From Alphaproteobacteria bacterium (GTDB lineage Bacteria; Pseudomonadota; Alphaproteobacteria; CBDBCS01; JAHZLG01), in NCBI GenBank assembly GCA_022599995.1, contig JAHZLG010000202.1:1-9477 (forward strand): a DNA stretch of 9,477 bases. The letters are read 5' to 3'. This document shows positions 6,497-9,477 of the stretch, piece by piece (the stretch's first letter is position 1; the number at the start of each line of letters is the position of its first letter). Made by a program: the position numbers and the translations under genes. The notes beneath the pieces were generated by a model, which searched no databases, was not told the DNA's origin, and saw only the letters and a program-made list of their open reading frames with translations.

Positions 6497-6508
6497 ACTC
6501 GTCGTCCC

Positions 6509-6537
6509 ATCGTAAGGCGTAACAACGGGATTATCAA
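6509..6537 (-). promoter_or_regulatory. Promoter of rpsU
   Basis: A TTGATA -35 box (6537-6532, five of six consensus) and a TACGAT -10 box (6514-6509) are spaced by exactly 17 bases. The predicted start is near 6502, leaving a leader of about 75 bases before GTG 6427. Its position supports the short rpsU product. Confidence 0.6.
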
Positions 6538-6585
6538 CCGCCATGCCATGTGGTCAGCGACTGCTCGGGTATCGCCGCGGCGGCC

Positions 6586-6663
6586 GGGGGGCTCTTGCTT
6601 GCGGCGTGTGCAGACGCCCCCCTATGATCGAAGAGGGTGATCGATGGGGGCGATCGAAGAGGG
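6586..6663. repeat. G/C-run inverted repeat and 12-base direct repeats between rpsU and tRNA-Gly
   Basis: GGGGGGC (6586-6592) is inverted as GCCCCCC (6616-6622). Just beyond it GATCGAAGAGGG occurs at 6626-6637 and again at 6652-6663. The block lies between the divergent promoters of rpsU and the tRNA gene. The paired direct repeats could be a dimeric protein-binding site; the G/C-run palindrome resembles others in this window. Confidence 0.65.
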
Positions 6664-6671
6664 AAATCTTC

Positions 6672-6700
6672 TTGACCTGCTATCGGCAAATTGCTAGTGT
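6672..6700 (+). promoter_or_regulatory. Promoter of tRNA-Gly
   Basis: A TTGACC -35 box (6672-6677) and a TAGTGT -10 box (6695-6700) are spaced by 17 bases, with a TG dinucleotide upstream of the -10 (extended -10 type). Transcription would begin near 6707, only a few bases before the mature tRNA 5' end. Confidence 0.6.
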
Positions 6701-6712
6701 GTCCCTGCACGA

Positions 6713-6787
6713 GCGGGTGTAGCTCAGGGGTAGAGCGCAACCTTGCCAAGGTTGAAGTCGTGGGTTCAAATCCCATCGCCCGCTCCA
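6713..6787 (+). tRNA. tRNA-Gly, anticodon GCC, with encoded CCA
   Basis: A full cloverleaf can be drawn. The acceptor stem GCGGGTG/CGCCCGC has one T-G pair. The D arm uses GCTC/GAGC and the anticodon stem CAACC/GGTTG carries the loop TTGCCAA (anticodon GCC at 6745-6747). The T arm is GTGGG-TTCAAAT-CCCAT, followed by discriminator T and an encoded CCA. It reads GGC and GGU glycine codons. Nothing at its 3' end suggests an integrated element, and no clear terminator follows. Confidence 0.97.
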
Positions 6788-6880
6788 TTGCACGACGCGC
6801 CATGGCACCTTGAAGATACTCACTGCGATTGTCCTGCAGGAGCAACCGTGCCTTGAGGCGTGCCTTCAACAGTCCTTACA

Positions 6881-6900
6881 TTGCCATCCGTTGCCATCCG
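6881..6900. repeat. 10-base tandem duplication downstream of dusA
   Basis: TTGCCATCCG occurs twice in direct contact at 6881-6890 and 6891-6900. It sits in the 142-base convergent gap between the tRNA-Gly and the dusA stop. I see no terminator hairpin with a T-run for either gene in this gap. Confidence 0.8.
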
Positions 6901-6929
6901 CGTGATCAGCAAGGCCATATTGCCTCGCC

Positions 6930-8210
6930 TTATAATCGTGCCAATTCGCTCGGCGTGCTTATCGAGGCAAAATGGACGCGCCATCGTTTGGCGTCGGGCA
7001 ATCCCGTGAACAAGGTTCCCAGCCGCTGTACCGTGCGCCAAAACGGCACATCGCGCCGCATGGGGGCAGCGGATCGCCCCGTTGCGGGCTTTTCATCAGT
7101 GGTTGTTATGGCCTCGGCGGCTGCCTCAGTGGTTGCCGCCATGTCCGCCGCAATGGTCGCACGGGCCGCGGGGTCAGTGGTGTCAGTGGTCTGCTTCGAT
7201 GCGAGGGCATCCAAGGCCAGGCACTTGAATTGGGCGATAATGTGCATCGCCGATTGGTAGTGTTGATCAGCATTCCAGTGGGGAGTGCCAAGAGATGCCA
7301 GCATCATCGGTGATCGCGTCACCGCCCGCCCGATCATCACCTTATCTGCCCACGTCAATCCGTGGACGGCTTTCTCGGCAGTATCGATGCCACCATTGAG
7401 CGTGAGCTGCACGTTGGAAGCCGCCACTTGCCGCTGTCTCACCCATTGGGCTAACCCCTCGACCCGGGCGTGATTGAGCTGCGGTATCTTGCGATTGGCA
7501 CGTGGAGAAATCCCATTCAGCAGGGCTTTGCGGGCATGGACGGCAAGGTGACCGACCCCCGCATCGAGCAGGTGATCGACAACGCCCTGCAACCACTGGG
7601 GGTCATCGTGATGGTCGACGCCGATGCGAATCTTTGCCGAAACAACCGGCATGGCGGCAGGTGATGATGGCGGAACCCCCTGCGAGAAAGGGGGGCACCC
7701 CGGGCGTTGGGTGGCTGTCTCTGCGGCGGACAGTGCGCCACCGGACGCAACAGCCCTGCTTACCCCCTCACCGATGGCGACGAGGCACTCCTTGGCATGG
7801 GAGGGCGACAGCATCATCTGCGCCCCGAACCCGCCACTGGCCACGCGCGGCGACGGACACCCCATATTAAGGTTGATTTCCTTATAGCCCGCCTGGGTGA
7901 GAATCTGGGCCGCACGAAACAGGTCGTCGGGGTCTTGTCCGCCGAGCTGGGCTACCGTGTTGGCATCCCAAACCACCATCCGCGCTTTGGCAGGGTTTCG
8001 CCACACCGCCGCCGCAGGAAGCATTTCCGTCCATAATTCGACGTCGCGGTCGATAAGCCGGAGCAACACGCGATACCAAGCATCCGTCCACGCCATCATA
8101 GGCGCAACGCTGACTCGGTGCATTGGCACGCGGTCGGCACTTGCAGGATGCTCTTCGTGCTCTTGCCCCGATGGGCTGCTTGCCGCGTGGATGACGCCCT
8201 GTGCTAGCAT
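6930..8210 (-). CDS. dusA: DusA-type tRNA-dihydrouridine synthase with two insertions
   Basis: DusA reduces uridines in the D-loop of tRNA (U20/U20a) using FMN and NADPH. From ATG 8210 (426 residues) the flavin-barrel motifs are SVAPMMAWTD (34-43), the proton-donor C118 in NLNMGCPS, K193 in SAKIRIG, H225 in HARKAL, LNGGI (271-275) and IGRA (293-296). A helical C-terminus FWRTVQRLGTLFTGLPDAKRW follows. Family members are usually about 330-345 residues. The excess comes from two low-complexity segments: about 151-187 (A/S/P-rich) and 336-387 (T/A-rich). Catalytic blocks are intact, so I expect an active enzyme. The ATG follows the upstream stop with no gap (TAGATG), suggesting coupling; an internal ATG at 8123, seven codons before the APMM motif, is an alternative start. 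Gene context does not indicate a specialised role. Confidence 0.94.
   Translation of the reverse strand: MLAQGVIHAASSPSGQEHEEHPASADRVPMHRVSVAPMMAWTDAWYRVLLRLIDRDVELWTEMLPAAAVWRNPAKARMVVWDANTVAQLGGQDPDDLFRAAQILTQAGYKEINLNMGCPSPRVASGGFGAQMMLSPSHAKECLVAIGEGVSRAVASGGALSAAETATQRPGCPPFSQGVPPSSPAAMPVVSAKIRIGVDHHDDPQWLQGVVDHLLDAGVGHLAVHARKALLNGISPRANRKIPQLNHARVEGLAQWVRQRQVAASNVQLTLNGGIDTAEKAVHGLTWADKVMIGRAVTRSPMMLASLGTPHWNADQHYQSAMHIIAQFKCLALDALASKQTTDTTDPAARATIAADMAATTEAAAEAITTTDEKPATGRSAAPMRRDVPFWRTVQRLGTLFTGLPDAKRWRVHFASISTPSELARL
7672..7699. repeat. Palindrome within the first dusA insertion
   Basis: CCCCCT (7676-7681) is inverted as AGGGGG (7689-7694) around a seven-base loop, with outer GG and CC dinucleotides in place. 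The stem lies in the 7650-7760 segment that encodes the first dusA insertion and reads as PGCPPFSQGVPPSS. Its position resembles the protein-embedded palindromic repeats known from Rickettsia; that link is inference. Confidence 0.5.
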
Positions 8211-9236
8211 CTAGTGCACCATAAACCCGAAACCAACGTGGGTCTGCACGCTGCCCACCCCAACCGTAAGGTAAGGAGCCAAATCGGTCACCCCGCCACT
8301 TCTTGCCCTCCCGAACGGCAGTAACACCACGCGCCCTGTATAGTCATACTCTAGGATCGGCGAGCCCAAGCGTTCATAGACGGTTGAGGGGATGTTGAAG
8401 AACGGGGTTTCATACGCCTCCACGAGGTGGGAAAAGGAGACCCGTCGCCAGCGGTGCCACATCGATCCTTGAAGGCCATAGCGGACATTGCTCGCAAGGG
8501 TGTCCGAGAACCCCGACAAGTCCACGCCAACCGCAGCATAAGAAGCCGAAAGCTGACGGAGACTGGAATTGCGCATGAAATCGAAGGCGACACCGATACT
8601 TCCTCCCCAGTCGCTGGCACTGGCGTCTGCGCGCCCGCGCCTATCATCGCCGGAATCCGCAGAGGAAGGAGGCAGGTGCGCTGCCGTCCCACCAAACAGA
8701 AGGTGGTGCCCCAAGTGGAACCCGTTGCCATCGAAGAAAATGTCTTCGCGACGGATGATGCCGAGATTGGTCGTAAGCGGGACAAAAAAGCGATAGGTGA
8801 ACATATAGAGGAAGACGAACTCATTGCTTTTGTTCTCGCCAAAATTCTCCTGAACGTATTGATTCTCTTCGAGTTGGCCAAAGCTGATATTTGCGGCAAT
8901 CATCTGCCCTTGGTAGGGGGATGCAAAGCGGAAGCGCACCGTGGTCTGTGTTCGACCATTGTTGTTCTGTGGGCTTAGGTCGGTTGACTGCAAAACCTCC
9001 GCGTCGATCGAGTGCATCAGGGTCGGTTCGAACTGGAACGGCAGCGCTGAAGCAATGTCGGCCGCATGACCAGCCCACCCGGCAAGGGTGACGACGGCGA
9101 CAACCATCCCGCCAAGTGACCCTCTTGCCGCCCTTGCCCTTGCGCCTCTTGCGACTTTTTCACCGTATGCCGCCCACCATCCAGCGATGGGGCGCGGCGC
9201 GGGCAGTCGGAATTTCCCTATCACTGGGAAGGGCAT
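8211..9236 (-). CDS. Unrecognised secreted protein, probable outer-membrane beta-barrel
   Basis: I do not recognise this 341-residue protein. A basic stretch (about residues 26-39, with KVARGARARAARG) and a hydrophobic run (about 41-55) end in AGHA-ADIA, a likely signal-peptidase site near residue 58. The mature part is rich in alternating polar and aromatic strands such as TTVRFRFASPY, EFVFLYMFTYRFFVPL, GGSIGVAFDF and TVGVGSVQTHVGFGFMV, as in outer-membrane barrels. A polar loop near 187-212 (PPSSADSGDDRRGRADASAS) is probably surface exposed. ATG 9236 keeps the basic n-region; ATG 9107 would begin in the hydrophobic run and lack it. The gene lies between hslU and dusA and abuts dusA. A role in envelope transport or surface structure is possible, but nothing assigns one. 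Confidence 0.75.
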   Translation of the reverse strand: MPFPVIGKFRLPAPRPIAGWWAAYGEKVARGARARAARGSLGGMVVAVVTLAGWAGHAADIASALPFQFEPTLMHSIDAEVLQSTDLSPQNNNGRTQTTVRFRFASPYQGQMIAANISFGQLEENQYVQENFGENKSNEFVFLYMFTYRFFVPLTTNLGIIRREDIFFDGNGFHLGHHLLFGGTAAHLPPSSADSGDDRRGRADASASDWGGSIGVAFDFMRNSSLRQLSASYAAVGVDLSGFSDTLASNVRYGLQGSMWHRWRRVSFSHLVEAYETPFFNIPSTVYERLGSPILEYDYTGRVVLLPFGRARSGGVTDLAPYLTVGVGSVQTHVGFGFMVH

Positions 9237-9259
9237 GGCGGGCTATTCTTAAAGGTAAT

Positions 9260-9289
9260 ATTCTATCGGGGCTTGTCGATCAGTCGCAA
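9260..9289 (-). promoter_or_regulatory. Candidate promoter of the barrel-dusA pair
   Basis: A TTGCGA -35 box (9289-9284) and a TAGAAT -10 box (9265-9260, five of six consensus) are spaced by 18 bases. They lie in the gap between the hslU stop and ATG 9236. A perfect TTGACA further upstream lacks a convincing -10 at proper spacing. Confidence 0.4.
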
Positions 9290-9365
9290 CCTGTGGCGGG
9301 CAATCAGGCATCACTTCAATGGATTGATGCTCTTCGTGTCAAAACGATAATCTTACAGTACTCGC

Positions 9366-9477
9366 CTACAGGATATAACGGGCCAAGTCGTGATCATTCA
9401 ACAGTGGGGTAACAATAGCGTCCACATCGACACGCGATATTTCGTGTGTGCGATCGCCCTCGTCCAGATCGGGGGCA
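9366..9477 (-). CDS. hslU: HslU C-terminal end, ATPase subunit of the HslUV protease, 5' part outside the window
   Basis: Thirty-six codons are visible, reading APDLDEG...VDVDAIVTPLLNDHDLARYIL and then TAG. HslU unfolds substrates and feeds them to the HslV peptidase in the cytoplasm. The ending is diagnostic: HslU proteins finish with a conserved L(S/A)RYIL tail, which inserts between HslV subunits and activates them. The start and the ATPase motifs lie to the right of the window, where hslV would also be expected. The stop is 129 bases from the next gene, so that gene may have its own promoter. Confidence 0.87.
   Translation of the reverse strand, partial: APDLDEGDRTHEISRVDVDAIVTPLLNDHDLARYIL

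Noticed and set aside
6447..6515. TAAGGAG motifs on the plus strand as ribosome sites for a short peptide
   Set aside because: They would serve only a TTG-initiated 14-codon frame antisense to the rpsU leader, with no promoter or similarity to support it.
6428..6544. A 39-residue N-terminal extension of bS21 from ATG 6544
   Set aside because: A promoter with 17-base spacing lies inside it, the residues do not resemble bS21, and the GTG at 6427 aligns with the usual first residue.
6713..6787. tRNA-Gly as an integration site for a mobile element
   Set aside because: No integrase gene and no repeat of the tRNA 3' end is visible in the window.
8427..8978. A 183-codon plus-strand frame
   Set aside because: It is antisense to the barrel-like gene, has no recognisable domain and reads as a shadow frame; the minus-strand protein has a signal peptide and strand pattern.

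Overview
The window looks like chromosomal DNA of a Gram-negative proteobacterium. Lipopolysaccharide (LPS) export genes, a flagellar switch protein, an HslU protease subunit and a small S21 gene together suggest Alphaproteobacteria, possibly Rhodospirillales-like. That placement is inferred from how the proteins read; no search was run. Every protein gene lies on the minus strand, so the biological order runs from right to left. The only plus-strand gene is a tRNA-Gly.

Right end (9477 to 6930, minus): the last 36 codons of hslU, then a 341-residue unrecognised protein that looks like a secreted outer-membrane barrel, then dusA, a tRNA-dihydrouridine synthase. The dusA start codon directly follows the stop of the barrel gene. 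The dusA protein carries two low-complexity insertions. Middle (6929 to 5891): a plus-strand tRNA-Gly(GCC) with a clear promoter, then the minus-strand S21 gene rpsU with its own promoter. The rpsU leader is unusual: it holds a hairpin and two CTCCTTA motifs that match the anti-Shine-Dalgarno end of 16S rRNA. A 333-base spacer with small inverted and direct repeats follows.

Centre-left (5890 to 2605): a compact LPS operon of kdsD (arabinose-5-phosphate isomerase, for Kdo synthesis), one 499-residue protein that seems to combine the roles of LptC and LptA, and lptB (the transport ATPase). Together they would supply an LPS precursor and carry finished LPS to the outer membrane. The kdsC and rpoN genes often found nearby in other proteobacteria are absent. 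Left end (2604 to 1): a pyrimidine-rich palindromic spacer, a small FliN-type flagellar switch gene with a promoter placed as if for a leaderless mRNA, a three-copy tandem repeat of 21 bases, and a CHASE2-type class III adenylate cyclase that runs off the left edge.

The recurring oddity is small repeats and G/C-run palindromes, both between genes and inside conserved genes (dusA and the lptC/lptA-like gene), where they add in-frame low-complexity loops. No complete mobile element, CRISPR array or defence system is visible.
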